Shown piece after piece: positions 17,397-25,897 of a DNA stretch of 64,000 bases. Source of the DNA: JAJFUE01 sp039683515 (lineage in GTDB: Bacteria > Sumerlaeota > Sumerlaeia > MVZB01). The stretch covers positions 1 through 64,000 of the forward strand of contig JBDKRG010000003.1 of the NCBI GenBank assembly GCA_039683515.1. Direction: 5' to 3'. The notes below the pieces were generated by a model that saw only the letters and a program-made list of their open reading frames with translations, was not told where the DNA came from and did no database searches. How positions within the stretch are numbered: position 1 is the first letter of the stretch; every line of letters starts with the position of its first letter. The position numbers were made by a program, and so were the translations under genes.

Positions 17397-18272
17397 ATGG
17401 CCATCAAGAAAGCACCCCGCAAGGACCCCAAACCGGCCAAGTCGGCCAAGGCGCCGGCGCGCACGGCGGCCAAAAAGGCCGCGCCCAAAAAGGCGGCCCC
17501 CAAGAAGGTTGCGCCGAAGAAGGCCGCGCCGAAAAAGGCCGTCAAGCAGGCCGTGAAGAAGGCTGCCCCGAAGAAGCCGGCCCCGAAGAAGGCCGCCGCG
17601 AAAAAGGCCGTCAAGCCCGCGAAGAAGCAGGTTGCCGCCAAGCCGGCAAAAAAGCCGGTCGTCGCCAAGCCCGCGCCGAAGAAGGCCGCGCCCAAGGCCG
17701 CGCCGAAAAAGCCGGCCCGACCGGCGGCCGCCGAGGTTCGCCCGGCTGAAAAGCTGGCCAGCCAGCTTGCCGCCAAGCGCCCCGTCCACAAGTTCATCCA
17801 GGACCTCATCGACCGCCCGACCGGGATGTACAACGGGATCCTGCTTGCGGAAAACCCCAAGCCGTTTCCGAAGAAGACCCCCTACTCGCGCAAGGAAGTC
17901 GACAAGCTGCGCGAGGCTCTCACCCAGGAGCGCGAGCGGCTCATCCATGTCCTCAACTCCCTTCAGGGCGTCAGCCGCAGCGTGATGGACGAGACCCGCG
18001 AGCACCCCGGCTACTCGCAGCACCTGGCCGAACACGCCACCGACCTGCAGACGGCCGAGGCCTCGATGGGCCTCCGGACGATCGAGCAGGAACAGCTCGA
18101 GCTGGTCGACGAGGCCCTGGAGCGCATCCAGCGCAACATCAATCACTACGGCCTGTGCCTGGCGTGCGGCAACAAGATCGGCATCCAGCGCCTCATCGCC
18201 CGTCCCCATGCGCACCTGTGCATGGACTGCCGCCAACGCTACGAGAAAATCCGCGCCCGGCGCGGACTGTAA
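17397..18272 (+). CDS. DksA/TraR zinc-finger protein with histone H1-like tail
   Basis: 291 residues in two parts. Residues 1 to about 115 are almost only Lys, Ala and Pro (AAPKKAAPKK-type repeats), like the tails of histone H1 and bacterial Hc1/AlgP-type proteins. Residues about 130-291 form a DksA/TraR-type unit: a coiled-coil region with an acidic middle, then a four-Cys zinc finger (CLACG at about 268 and CMDC). DksA proteins act in the secondary channel of RNA polymerase; the tail suggests DNA or RNA binding (inference). It begins 7 nt after ileS and precedes lspA. Tail repeats could be a replication-slippage product. Confidence 0.88.
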   Translation: MAIKKAPRKDPKPAKSAKAPARTAAKKAAPKKAAPKKVAPKKAAPKKAVKQAVKKAAPKKPAPKKAAAKKAVKPAKKQVAAKPAKKPVVAKPAPKKAAPKAAPKKPARPAAAEVRPAEKLASQLAAKRPVHKFIQDLIDRPTGMYNGILLAENPKPFPKKTPYSRKEVDKLREALTQERERLIHVLNSLQGVSRSVMDETREHPGYSQHLAEHATDLQTAEASMGLRTIEQEQLELVDEALERIQRNINHYGLCLACGNKIGIQRLIARPHAHLCMDCRQRYEKIRARRGL

Positions 18273-18274
18273 TC

Positions 18275-18364
18275 AATTGCGGAATGCGGAATGCGGATTG
18301 CGGAGTAAAATGCGGAATTGGTGTTCGAATTAATTCCGCAATCCGCAATCCGCATTCCGCAATC
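18275..18364. repeat. Inverted pair of GGATTGC/GGAATGC tandem repeats
   Basis: Left arm 18275-18318 (GCGGAATGCGGAATGCGG words) and right arm 18330-18364 (ATTCCGCAATCCGC words). It begins 3 nt after the dksA-like stop and ends 7 nt before the lspA ATG, so it fills the whole spacer. No Shine-Dalgarno for lspA is visible. Confidence 0.87.
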
Positions 18365-18371
18365 GACCACC

Positions 18372-18902
18372 ATGAAACTTTTTCAACCCTTCGATACCAC
18401 CACCGATCCGGCGCGGCCTGTCAGCCGCGTCACGTTCCTTGTGTTGGCGGCGGCCACGCTCATCCTTGACCAGATCTCAAAACTGGTTGTCGTGTCGACT
18501 TTGAACTTTCTCGACCCGGTGGTCGTCATCCCCAACTTCCTCCAGCTGCAATACACGCACAACACGGGGGCGGCGTTTTCGATCGCCAGCGAGCACACGA
18601 TGCTCCTGGCCCTGTTTTCGCTCATCATCAGCATCGTGCTGGTCTATATCGCCTGGACCCGCACCCCGGAGGAACAGGGGATGCGGATCGGGCTGGGGTT
18701 GATCCTGGGCGGGGCGGTCGGCAACCTCATCGATCGGTTCCGGCTCGGGTATGTTATTGATTTTATTGACGCTCACTGGTTCTATAAAGCTCATTGGCCG
18801 ATCTTCAACATCGCCGATTCGGCCATCTGCATCGGAATCGGCCTGTGGTTGATCGCCAGCTTCCGGCTCAAGCCCACGGAAAAGCCGGCCAAGTCCAAAT
18901 AA
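18372..18902 (+). CDS. lspA: Lipoprotein signal peptidase II
   Basis: Cleaves lipoprotein signal peptides after diacylglyceryl modification. 176 residues with four transmembrane helices. Catalytic aspartates are Asp121 in GNLIDR and Asp149 in FNIADS; the conserved NTGAAFS and LDQISK are present. ATG 18372 gives a family-like start; the longer frame only adds repeat-derived residues. The lysine-rich C-terminal tail (KPTEKPAKSK) is usual. Confidence 0.96.
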   Translation: MKLFQPFDTTTDPARPVSRVTFLVLAAATLILDQISKLVVVSTLNFLDPVVVIPNFLQLQYTHNTGAAFSIASEHTMLLALFSLIISIVLVYIAWTRTPEEQGMRIGLGLILGGAVGNLIDRFRLGYVIDFIDAHWFYKAHWPIFNIADSAICIGIGLWLIASFRLKPTEKPAKSK

Positions 18903-18923
18903 ACGGGCTTCAGACAGACTCCA

Positions 18924-19586
18924 GTGTCGGACCAGTTGGAACAAAACCTCCCAGACTCCTGTCAACCTATACAGGCCACGGCCGGGGCCAAGCCCGCCGC
19001 CGCCGAGGACCCGCAGGTGCAGGCATGGATCACGGCCGCCCAGAAGGGCGACCGCGACGCCATGGAGCGCCTGATCGGTCATTTTCAGGATCGAGTCTGG
19101 CGCCGCGTGCTCTACCGCATCGGCGACCACGACGAAGCTTGGGACGTTGCGCAGGAGGTGTTCGTTCTCTGTTTCCGCAAGATCGGGCAGTATCGGGGAG
19201 AAGCCCGGTTCTGGACGTGGCTGGCCCGCATCGTCGACAACCAGGTTTTGAACCGACTCGACTGGCTCAAGCGGCGCGGCCGCTCGGTCACGTTCTCGCT
19301 TTCGGAGATGGTCCACGACGAGGACCAGCCCGACCGCGACTGGGAACCGCCCGACGCCGCCCCGTCGCCGCGCCAGCAGGCCGCCGCCAACCAGTCGATG
19401 GAGGCCCTCAACGCCGCGCTCGACCGGATCGGGGAGGATCACCGCCAGGTTTTATTGATGAGGTTCGCCGACCAGCTTTCGTACGAGGAGATTGCGCAGA
19501 CGCTCGATATTTCCCTTGGCACGGTCAAGTCGCGCATCAACCGCGCGCGCGCCGAGCTTCGCCGGCTCATGGAGCCGTATCTTTAA
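18924..19586 (+). CDS. ECF-type RNA polymerase sigma factor
   Basis: 220 residues, sigma-70 family group 4. Region 2 (about 50-115) has WDVAQEVFVLCFRKIGQYRGEA-type core and promoter-melting helices; region 4 (about 160-215) has QVLLMRFADQLSYEEIAQTL followed by the helix-turn-helix SLGTVKSRINRARAEL. A 35-residue low-complexity start precedes region 2. Start is GTG at 18924, 21 nt after lspA. The next gene, 15 nt downstream, encodes a membrane protein with a cytoplasmic start, the usual plan of an anti-sigma factor. Confidence 0.93.
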   Translation: MSDQLEQNLPDSCQPIQATAGAKPAAAEDPQVQAWITAAQKGDRDAMERLIGHFQDRVWRRVLYRIGDHDEAWDVAQEVFVLCFRKIGQYRGEARFWTWLARIVDNQVLNRLDWLKRRGRSVTFSLSEMVHDEDQPDRDWEPPDAAPSPRQQAAANQSMEALNAALDRIGEDHRQVLLMRFADQLSYEEIAQTLDISLGTVKSRINRARAELRRLMEPYL

Positions 19587-19601
19587 CGGGGGGACCAACA
19601 C

Positions 19602-21044
19602 GTGACCACCAACGAACAGACCCCGCATGAACAATTCGACGAGCTGCTCGAGGCCCTGTGGGCGGGCCAGCTCGATCGCAACGGCGAAGCCATGCTCGAA
19701 GCCCTTGCCGCCGGCGACCCGGAGCTGGCCGATCGCCTGCGCCGCGAACGCTCCCTCACCCAAATGCTCGCCGCCAAGGGGCCCAACCGCGCCCCCGAGG
19801 GCCTCGCCGCCGCCGTCTTCGCACGCCTGGACGAGCAGCCCGAGGCGCAGGTCGTCCAAGTCAAACCCCGGAAAACGCGCCGGCCGTGGTTCTTCTCGCC
19901 GCAGCTGCGCTGGGGGCTGGCCGCCGCCGCGCTCGTCGTGGTCGGCATCCAGGGGATGTGGGTGATCTACCGCGAGCACCCGGCCTCGCCGGCCGAGCAA
20001 ATCGAGCGTTACTCAATGCTCGGCGCCGCCCCGGACCAGGCCGAACTGACCAAGAGCGTCTCGGCGGCCCCCGCCTCCGATGAGCCCGCCCAGCAGGTAA
20101 AGCAACGCCGCGAGCGCGTCAAGCCGGAGGAGCGGCGGATCGCAGCGGTCAAGCCGCAGCCGACTTCGACCCCCAAGGCGGCCGAGCAGCAGGAAAAAGT
20201 AGTCGCGATGGGTAACATGGAGGAGGGGGCGCCCGCCATCGAGGGCGAGGCCGTCAAGCCTTCGCCCGCCCCGACCCCCGAGCCGCCCAAGCCGCAGGCC
20301 GTCACGACCCCGGAGCCGCAACCTGAAAAAGCCGTGGCCGCCGCCGAGCCGAAATCGGCCAGCCCCGAGATCGCCCCCGGCACCGGCGCGTGGCGCGCCA
20401 AGCCGTCGCGGTTTGAAGCCCGGCAGGAGGAGCGCGCCGTTGCCGCCGCCCCGGCGGCCGCCCGCGAAGCCGCCCAACCGGGCCTCGTGATGCGCATTGA
20501 AATGGCGGCCGCCCAGCCCGCGGCCGAGCCCGCGCAGCCGGCCCAGCCGGCGCAGGGTTTCAGCCGCACGAACATGGTCCGCGCCCTCGCCCCGGCCGAG
20601 CCCCAACGCGGCGTGCCGATGTCCTCGTTCGCGCCGCAGCGCGTCGGCTCGTCGGTCAAGCCCGCCGAGGCCGATCGTGTCCTGCCGATGGCGTCATCGG
20701 CGCCGGCGGCGAGCGAGCTCAGGCATGCCGCCGCGCCCGCCGTTGTGACGCACGAGCAGGTCGTGCAGGCGATCACGGCCGCCGGCGGCGCGGTGAAGGC
20801 CGTCAGCCAGACTCGCATCAACCCACCCGCATACAAGATCGACGGCTCGATCCCGCACGCGAACCTGCCGGGGTTCATCGAGCGCCTCAACCAGATGGGG
20901 ATCAAGGCCTCCTCCGGCGAGGCCGCCGGCTACTCGGTCCTCGAGGGGGAGGAACTGCTGGCCAGGACCGACGCGACCACGCCGACCCGGCAGCGCGCCG
21001 CCGGCCAGATCCCGCTGACGATCCTGTTCGACGAGCGCCGTTAA
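19602..21044 (+). CDS. Putative anti-sigma factor, single-pass membrane protein
   Basis: 480 residues. An N-terminal cytoplasmic helical part (1-95) resembles putative anti-sigma domains (DELLEALWAGQLDRNGEAMLEAL). One transmembrane helix lies at about 103-124 (LRWGLAAAALVVVGIQGMWVIY). A long Ala/Pro/Glu-rich periplasmic linker follows (about 150-370). A conserved-looking C-terminal domain (about 375-480) has VVQAITAAGGAVKAVSQTR and IPHANLPGFIERLNQMGIKA, similar in feel to periplasmic sensor domains of DUF4349-type. Start is GTG at 19602 after GGGGGG. Function is inferred from order after the sigma factor. Confidence 0.72.
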   Translation: MTTNEQTPHEQFDELLEALWAGQLDRNGEAMLEALAAGDPELADRLRRERSLTQMLAAKGPNRAPEGLAAAVFARLDEQPEAQVVQVKPRKTRRPWFFSPQLRWGLAAAALVVVGIQGMWVIYREHPASPAEQIERYSMLGAAPDQAELTKSVSAAPASDEPAQQVKQRRERVKPEERRIAAVKPQPTSTPKAAEQQEKVVAMGNMEEGAPAIEGEAVKPSPAPTPEPPKPQAVTTPEPQPEKAVAAAEPKSASPEIAPGTGAWRAKPSRFEARQEERAVAAAPAAAREAAQPGLVMRIEMAAAQPAAEPAQPAQPAQGFSRTNMVRALAPAEPQRGVPMSSFAPQRVGSSVKPAEADRVLPMASSAPAASELRHAAAPAVVTHEQVVQAITAAGGAVKAVSQTRINPPAYKIDGSIPHANLPGFIERLNQMGIKASSGEAAGYSVLEGEELLARTDATTPTRQRAAGQIPLTILFDERR

Positions 21045-21068
21045 ACGCGCAACGCCGATCTGCCGATC

Positions 21069-21082
21069 GGCAATTAATTGCC
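21069..21082. promoter_or_regulatory. Perfect 14 bp palindrome upstream of motA
   Basis: GGCAATTAATTGCC is a perfect palindrome flanked by CGATC on the left and GATCG on the right with a small offset. It lies 25 nt after the anti-sigma stop and 116 nt before motA. There is no T-run, so an operator is more likely than a terminator. Confidence 0.35.
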
Positions 21083-21197
21083 TCCGATCGCCATTCTTCC
21101 TAAAGCTCGCAACAATTTAAGTCGATGACTTGAGCAGAAGGATCCGACGCCTCCGGCGAGCGGCTCCCTCGTGTTGTAATCCACGGATGGATCTGTC

Positions 21198-21992
21198 ATG
21201 GATTTCGGATCAATCATCGGTTTAGTCATGGGGATCGGCCTCATTCTGTTGGGCAATGCCGAGGAAGGCGGCAAGCTGGAGAGCCTCGTGCAGCCGACCG
21301 CGGCCATGATCGTCCTCGGCGGAACCGTCGGCGCCTGCGTCCTGCAGTTTCCGATGAAAGTGACCCTGAGCGCCTTCAAGGGCTTCGTAAGCGTATTCAT
21401 CAACAAGAAAGCCAATCCGACCGCGGTGATCCTGCAGTTGGTCGAATACGCCAAGCGGTCCAGGCGCGAGGGCATCCTGTGCCTCGAGCGCGAGATCGAA
21501 ACCATCAAGGACCCGTTTTTCGCCAAGGCGCTGCGCATGGCCGTCGACGGCCTCGAGCCCAAGCAGCTCATCGAGACGATGGAGACCGAGCTCGAAACCC
21601 TCGAGCACGAAGGCGAGGGGCCGATCAAGTTCTTCGAGGCGGCGGGCGGTTACGCCCCGACGATGGGCATCATCGGCGCCGTGCTCGGCCTGATCCTGGT
21701 CATGAGCAACCTGGCCGAGCCGTCGAAGCTGGGCGCGGGCATTGCCACGGCGTTCGTCGCCACCGTCTACGGCGTCGGGTCGGCGAACCTCCTCTTCCTG
21801 CCGTTTGCGAACAAGATCAAAGCCAACAGCCACGACAGCCTGCGTTTGCGCCAGATCGTCCTCAAGGGCGTGCTGCTGATCCAGGAAGGCGTCAACCACA
21901 GCATCATCGAGGAGCAGCTCAAGAGCTTCCTCGACGAGAAGGAACGCAAAAAATTTGACGTCGCCCGCGACGCGGCCAAGGCCGCGGCATAA
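21198..21992 (+). CDS. motA: Flagellar motor stator protein MotA
   Basis: 264 residues, four transmembrane helices with a large cytoplasmic loop between helices 2 and 3. Family stretches are MDFGSIIGLVMGI, SRREGILCLE, and the helix 3 region AAGGYAPTMGIIGAVLGLI with the conserved Pro and Thr lining the ion path. It is followed by motB across a repeat-filled 95 nt gap. No other flagellar genes are in the window. Whether it drives a flagellum or another rotor cannot be decided here. Confidence 0.93.
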   Translation: MDFGSIIGLVMGIGLILLGNAEEGGKLESLVQPTAAMIVLGGTVGACVLQFPMKVTLSAFKGFVSVFINKKANPTAVILQLVEYAKRSRREGILCLEREIETIKDPFFAKALRMAVDGLEPKQLIETMETELETLEHEGEGPIKFFEAAGGYAPTMGIIGAVLGLILVMSNLAEPSKLGAGIATAFVATVYGVGSANLLFLPFANKIKANSHDSLRLRQIVLKGVLLIQEGVNHSIIEEQLKSFLDEKERKKFDVARDAAKAAA

Positions 21993-21995
21993 ATG

Positions 21996-22081
21996 GAGTG
22001 CTGAGTGCTGAGTCCTGAGTGCTGAGTAAATTTCAATTCAGGACTCAGGACGCAGGACTCAGGACCCAGGACTCAGGACCC
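21996..22081. repeat. Inverted pair of CTGAGTG/CAGGACT tandem repeats
   Basis: Left arm 21996-22027 repeats GTGCTGA/GTCCTGA; right arm 22036-22081 repeats TCAGGAC/GCAGGAC; loop 8 nt. It fills the motA-motB gap. The last AGGA of the right arm (22075-22078) lies 9 nt before the motB ATG and is the only Shine-Dalgarno-like sequence there. Confidence 0.88.
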
Positions 22082-22087
22082 AACCCG

Positions 22088-23014
22088 ATGGCCCGCAAAA
22101 AGAAAGTCGCACCGCCTGAAAACCACGAGCGCTGGATGGTCAGCTACGCCGACTTCATCACGCTGCTTTTCGCGACGTTCACCGCCCTGTTCGCCATCAG
22201 CAGCGCCGACCTGACCAAGCTCAAGGCGATGCGGGAGTCGATCCAGGAGGCATTCAACGGCGGCGGGCCCTCGCGCGTCACCATGACCGGCGGCGCCAAC
22301 AAGGACGGCGACCTGATCATCTCGATCACGCCGACGATCGATGCGCCACCCAAGCCCAAGCCTGAGCCCGCCGAGGACCAGGATGGCAATTCGCTCTTCC
22401 GCGGCAACGAACACCGCCCCGAAGGCGACGATCCTCCGCCCGACGCGACCCCGGCGTCCAATGCGACCCCCGCGCCCACGCCGACCCCGACCCCCACGCC
22501 CCAGCCGACCCCCGAGTCCAACATCGAGCTCGGCGCCGAGGGCTCCAACAACACGGCGCTGATGAACGAGCTGCGCGAGATGTTCGAGACGGCCGGCCTG
22601 GACAAGGCCGTCGACGTCAAGCAGGAGACCCGCGGCACGGTGATCAGCCTTGGCGAGGCCGCGTTCTTCGCCCCCGGCGAACTGGACGTCCTGCCCCAGT
22701 CGGTCCACAAGCTCGACAAGATCATGAACCTGCTACGGACGCGCAAATTTCACATCCGCATCGAGGGCCACACCGACGATACGCCGGTCCGATCCGGCCG
22801 CTACCGCGACAACATGGAGCTCTCCGTCCTGCGCGCGACGCGCGTCTGCCGGTTCATGAGCGAGAATTATGCTTTCGACCTGAAACTGCTCAGCCCGGCC
22901 GGCTACGGCGAATACCGCCCCAAGGCCGACAACTCGACCCCCGAAGGCCGCCAGAAAAACCGCCGCATCGACATCGTGATCCTCAACGAAGCCTCCGCGA
23001 AACTGGAACCCTGA
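22088..23014 (+). CDS. motB: Flagellar motor stator protein MotB
   Basis: 308 residues. A basic start (MARKKKV) precedes the single transmembrane helix with the proton-binding Asp in SYADFITLLFATF. A linker of about 75 residues rich in Pro and Thr (APTPTPTPTPQPTPE) is unlike the short plug of classic MotB. The C-terminal OmpA-like peptidoglycan-binding domain carries IEGHTDDTPV, NMELSVLRATRV and GYGEYRPKADN. ATG 22088 is chosen because the longer frame reads the repeat. The TGA stop joins the GGATTGC repeat. Confidence 0.94.
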   Translation: MARKKKVAPPENHERWMVSYADFITLLFATFTALFAISSADLTKLKAMRESIQEAFNGGGPSRVTMTGGANKDGDLIISITPTIDAPPKPKPEPAEDQDGNSLFRGNEHRPEGDDPPPDATPASNATPAPTPTPTPTPQPTPESNIELGAEGSNNTALMNELREMFETAGLDKAVDVKQETRGTVISLGEAAFFAPGELDVLPQSVHKLDKIMNLLRTRKFHIRIEGHTDDTPVRSGRYRDNMELSVLRATRVCRFMSENYAFDLKLLSPAGYGEYRPKADNSTPEGRQKNRRIDIVILNEASAKLEP

Positions 23015-23127
23015 TTGGGGGATTGCGGATTGCGGAATTTTAGAAATCTTTTGAGGGAATGGTCTCAAACCCTTGATCATGTCGGTTTTGGAAAAATCCG
23101 CAATCCGAAATCCGCAATCCGCAATCA
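23012..23127. repeat. Inverted pair of GGATTGC tandem repeats between convergent stops
   Basis: Left arm 23012-23040 starts with the motB stop TGA followed by GGATTGC words; right arm 23094-23127 repeats the inverse words and contains the dut stop. Motif direction relative to each gene is the same: stop codon then TTGCGG-like words. A 53 nt unique loop separates them. Confidence 0.87.
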
Positions 23128-23592
23128 GCTCGCTCCGGTGCTGCCGAAGCCGCCGTCGCCGCGGTGGGTCAGGGGGAGTTCGTCGGTGACGACCCACTTG
23201 AGGCGCTCGACCTTCATGAGCACGAGCTGCGCGATGCGGTCGCCGCGCTCGATCCGGAACGGCTGCTTGGAGAAGTTGAACAGGATCACGCCGACCGGCC
23301 CGCGGTAATCCGCGTCGATCGTGCCGGGGCCGTTCAGCACGCCGATGCCGCTCTTGAGCGCCAGTCCCGACCGCGCGCGCACCTGGGCCTCAAATCCCGG
23401 CGGGATCGCGATCCGGATCCCCGTCGGCACGAGCGCCCACTTGCCCGGATCGATCACCACCGGCTCGTCCGGCGGCACGGCCGCCCGCAGGTCCAGCCCC
23501 GAGCTGTCCGGCGTCTGGTAGACCGGCAGCGGGATGTCCTGGCAATCGGCGTCCTGCTGAATGTAGACCGGGCGGTCGGCCTGCTGCGTCAT
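23125..23592 (-). CDS. dut: Deoxyuridine triphosphatase (dUTPase)
   Basis: Hydrolyses dUTP to dUMP, keeping uracil out of DNA. 155 residues, trimeric type. All five motifs are present: SSGLDLRA, RSGLALK, GTIDADYRGP, RGDRIAQLV and the C-terminal RGDGGFGSTG. A short N-terminal extension of about 15 residues precedes the first strand. It faces motB tail to tail. A GTGCTC/GTCATC repeat lies in the leader on the other side. The TGA stop is part of the GGATTGC repeat. Confidence 0.96.
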   Translation of the reverse strand: MTQQADRPVYIQQDADCQDIPLPVYQTPDSSGLDLRAAVPPDEPVVIDPGKWALVPTGIRIAIPPGFEAQVRARSGLALKSGIGVLNGPGTIDADYRGPVGVILFNFSKQPFRIERGDRIAQLVLMKVERLKWVVTDELPLTHRGDGGFGSTGAS

Positions 23593-23608
23593 GGTGCTTT
23601 CTCCCTTT

Positions 23609-23657
23609 TCGTGCTCGTGCTCGTGCTCGTCATCGTCATCGTCATCGACTCCGACTC
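23609..23657. repeat. Tandem GTGCTC/ATCGTC repeat in the dut-ligA spacer
   Basis: Three GTGCTC words followed by three ATCGTC words; the reverse-direction relative of 68-103 and 58777-58812. It starts 17 nt before (upstream of) the minus-strand dut start. Confidence 0.8.
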
Positions 23658-23773
23658 ACCGTCATCCTAATCCAATCGCCCCGACTTTTCACTACAACCC
23701 TTCGCTCAGTTGGTTCAAAATAAACCGTTCATTCGGTCCACCAGGTCCATACCGTCCATTTTCGAGGCGCCCC

Positions 23774-25816
23774 ATGCCCAACACCCCCAAAGCCCCCGAA
23801 CAGGCCGCGCGCCGCGTGGCGCAGTTGCGCGAGGAAATCGCCCGCCACAACGAACTCTACTACCGCGCCGCGGCGCCCGAGATCAGCGACGCCCAGTACG
23901 ACCTGCTCGTCGCCGAACTGGCCGAGCTCGAAAAACGCCACCCGGAGCTCGCCGTCGCCGAGTCGCCGACGCAGGTCGTCGGCAGCGACCGCCTCGAGGG
24001 CTTCCCGACGATCATCCACCCGGTCCCGATGCTTTCGATCGGCAACACGTATTCGCCGGCAGAGGTCCGCGAGTTCGACGGGCGCATCCGCCGCATGCTG
24101 CGCCTGAGCGCCTCCGACCCGCTCGAGTACGTCGTCGAGCTCAAGATCGACGGCGTGGCGATCTCCGTCATGTACGAGGACGGGAAAATGGTTTACGGCG
24201 CCACGCGCGGCGACGGCGTCCGCGGCGACGAAGTCACCGCCAACCTGCGCACGATCCGCTCGATCCCAAAGGCGATCGGCGACGGCAAGCCGCCGGCCGG
24301 CCGGTTCGAGGTGCGCGGCGAGATCTTTTTCCCGCGCCGCGCCTTCGCGCTCTACAACGAGCAGCGGATCAAGGAGGGGCTCGAGCCGTTCGCCAACCCG
24401 CGCAACGCCACGGCCGGCACGCTCAAGCTGCTCGACTCGGCGCAGGTGGCGCGGCGCCCGCTCGACGCCTTCTTCTACGCGTTCGGCCAGGTCGACGCCG
24501 ACCTGCCGCCGACGCACTGGGAAGCCCTGAACCACATCGAAAAGCTCGGCCTGCCGGTCAACCCGCGGCGCAAGCTCTGCTCGACCATCGAAGAGCTCCT
24601 GGACATCATCCAGCAGACCGAGTCGATCCGGCCGGGCCTGCCGTACGAGACCGACGGCCTCGTGATCAAGGTCAACGACATCGCCCTGCACGAGCGGCTC
24701 GGCTCGACCTCCAAGAGCCCGCGCTGGCTGATCGCGTATAAATTCTCGGCCGAACAGGCGCAGACGCGCCTCAACAACATCGAGATTTCGGTCGGCCGGA
24801 CGGGGGTGGCCACCCCCGTCGCGATCCTCGAGCCGGTCCTGCTGGCCGGCACGACGATCAGCCGCGCCACGCTCCACAACGCCGACGAAATCGAGCGGCG
24901 CGACATCCGCGTCGGCGACCAGGTCATCATCGAGAAGGGCGGCGACGTGATCCCCAAGGTCGTCCGCGCCGTCGACTCGCTCCGCAGCGGCAAGGAGAAA
25001 CCATTCAAGTATCCGGAGCACTGCCCCGTCTGCGGCGGCGCGCTCGCGCGCGAGGAGGACGAGGCCGCGCACCGCTGCGTCAACGCCTCGTGCCCCGCGC
25101 AGGTCAAGGGGCGCATCCTCCACTACGCCGCGCGCCAGGCGATGGACATCGACGGCCTCGGCGACAAACTCGTCGACCAGCTCGTCGACGGCAACTACGT
25201 CCACGACATCGCCGACCTCTACAACCTCGACGCCGAGACGCTCGCCGCGCTCGAACGGATGGGCCGCAAGTCGGCCGACAACCTCGTCGCCGCGATCGAC
25301 GCCACGCGCGCGCGCCCGCTCGCCAGCCTGATCTTCGGGCTCGGCATCCGCCACATCGGCGCCACCAGCGCGAGGCTCCTCGCGCGCCGCTACGCGTCGA
25401 TGGACGAACTCGTGGCCGCCCCCGTCGGCGAGCTCGAATCGATCGAGGGGGTCGGCGGGATCGTCGCGGCCAGCATCCGCCAGTTCTTCGACGAGCCCCA
25501 CAACCTCGAACTCGTCGAACGCCTCCGCAAAGCGGGCCTCAACCTCGCGCGCCTGCCCGAGGAAGCCCCGGCCGAGGTTGCGGGTTCCGTCTTCGCCGGC
25601 AAGACCTACGTCTTCACCGGCACGATCGAGGCGATGACGCGCGAGGAGGCCGAGGAAAAGGTCGTCCAGCTCGGCGGCAAGGCCAGCGGCAGCGTCAGCC
25701 GCAAGACCGACACGGTGGTGGCCGGTCCCGGCGCCGGCTCCAAGCTCGCCAAGGCCGAGCAGCTCGGGATCGAAGTCATCGACGAGGCCGAATTCCTGAA
25801 GAGACTGAACGGGTAG
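23774..25816 (+). CDS. ligA: NAD-dependent DNA ligase
   Basis: Seals nicks in replication and repair using NAD. 680 residues, normal length. Domain Ia has the NMN-binding HNELYYR and ISDAQYD. The adenylation motif KIDG has Lys124. OB fold, Cys4 zinc finger (CPVCGG with CVNASCPAQ), helix-hairpin-helix repeats and a C-terminal BRCT (GKTYVFTGTIEAMTREEAEE) follow in order. ATG 23774 is chosen; the longer frame only reads the upstream repeat. The gene ends AAC-GGG-TAG, the TAG being the first bases of a REP-like hairpin. Confidence 0.97.
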   Translation: MPNTPKAPEQAARRVAQLREEIARHNELYYRAAAPEISDAQYDLLVAELAELEKRHPELAVAESPTQVVGSDRLEGFPTIIHPVPMLSIGNTYSPAEVREFDGRIRRMLRLSASDPLEYVVELKIDGVAISVMYEDGKMVYGATRGDGVRGDEVTANLRTIRSIPKAIGDGKPPAGRFEVRGEIFFPRRAFALYNEQRIKEGLEPFANPRNATAGTLKLLDSAQVARRPLDAFFYAFGQVDADLPPTHWEALNHIEKLGLPVNPRRKLCSTIEELLDIIQQTESIRPGLPYETDGLVIKVNDIALHERLGSTSKSPRWLIAYKFSAEQAQTRLNNIEISVGRTGVATPVAILEPVLLAGTTISRATLHNADEIERRDIRVGDQVIIEKGGDVIPKVVRAVDSLRSGKEKPFKYPEHCPVCGGALAREEDEAAHRCVNASCPAQVKGRILHYAARQAMDIDGLGDKLVDQLVDGNYVHDIADLYNLDAETLAALERMGRKSADNLVAAIDATRARPLASLIFGLGIRHIGATSARLLARRYASMDELVAAPVGELESIEGVGGIVAASIRQFFDEPHNLELVERLRKAGLNLARLPEEAPAEVAGSVFAGKTYVFTGTIEAMTREEAEEKVVQLGGKASGSVSRKTDTVVAGPGAGSKLAKAEQLGIEVIDEAEFLKRLNG

Positions 25817-25837
25817 GCCGGGTTCACCGAACCCGGC
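25814..25837. repeat. REP-like hairpin TAGGCCGGGT family, ligA end
   Basis: GCCGGGTTC and GAACCCGGC form a 9 bp stem with a 3 nt loop, directly after the ligA TAG. Related hairpins lie at 38441-38462 and 63651-63673. There is no T-run, so it is not a classic terminator. Confidence 0.8.
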
Positions 25838-25897
25838 ATCAAAATCACAAGAATGCCGCCGTCGGCGACGTCGGCCTACTTTAGAAAGCATTCCCCC

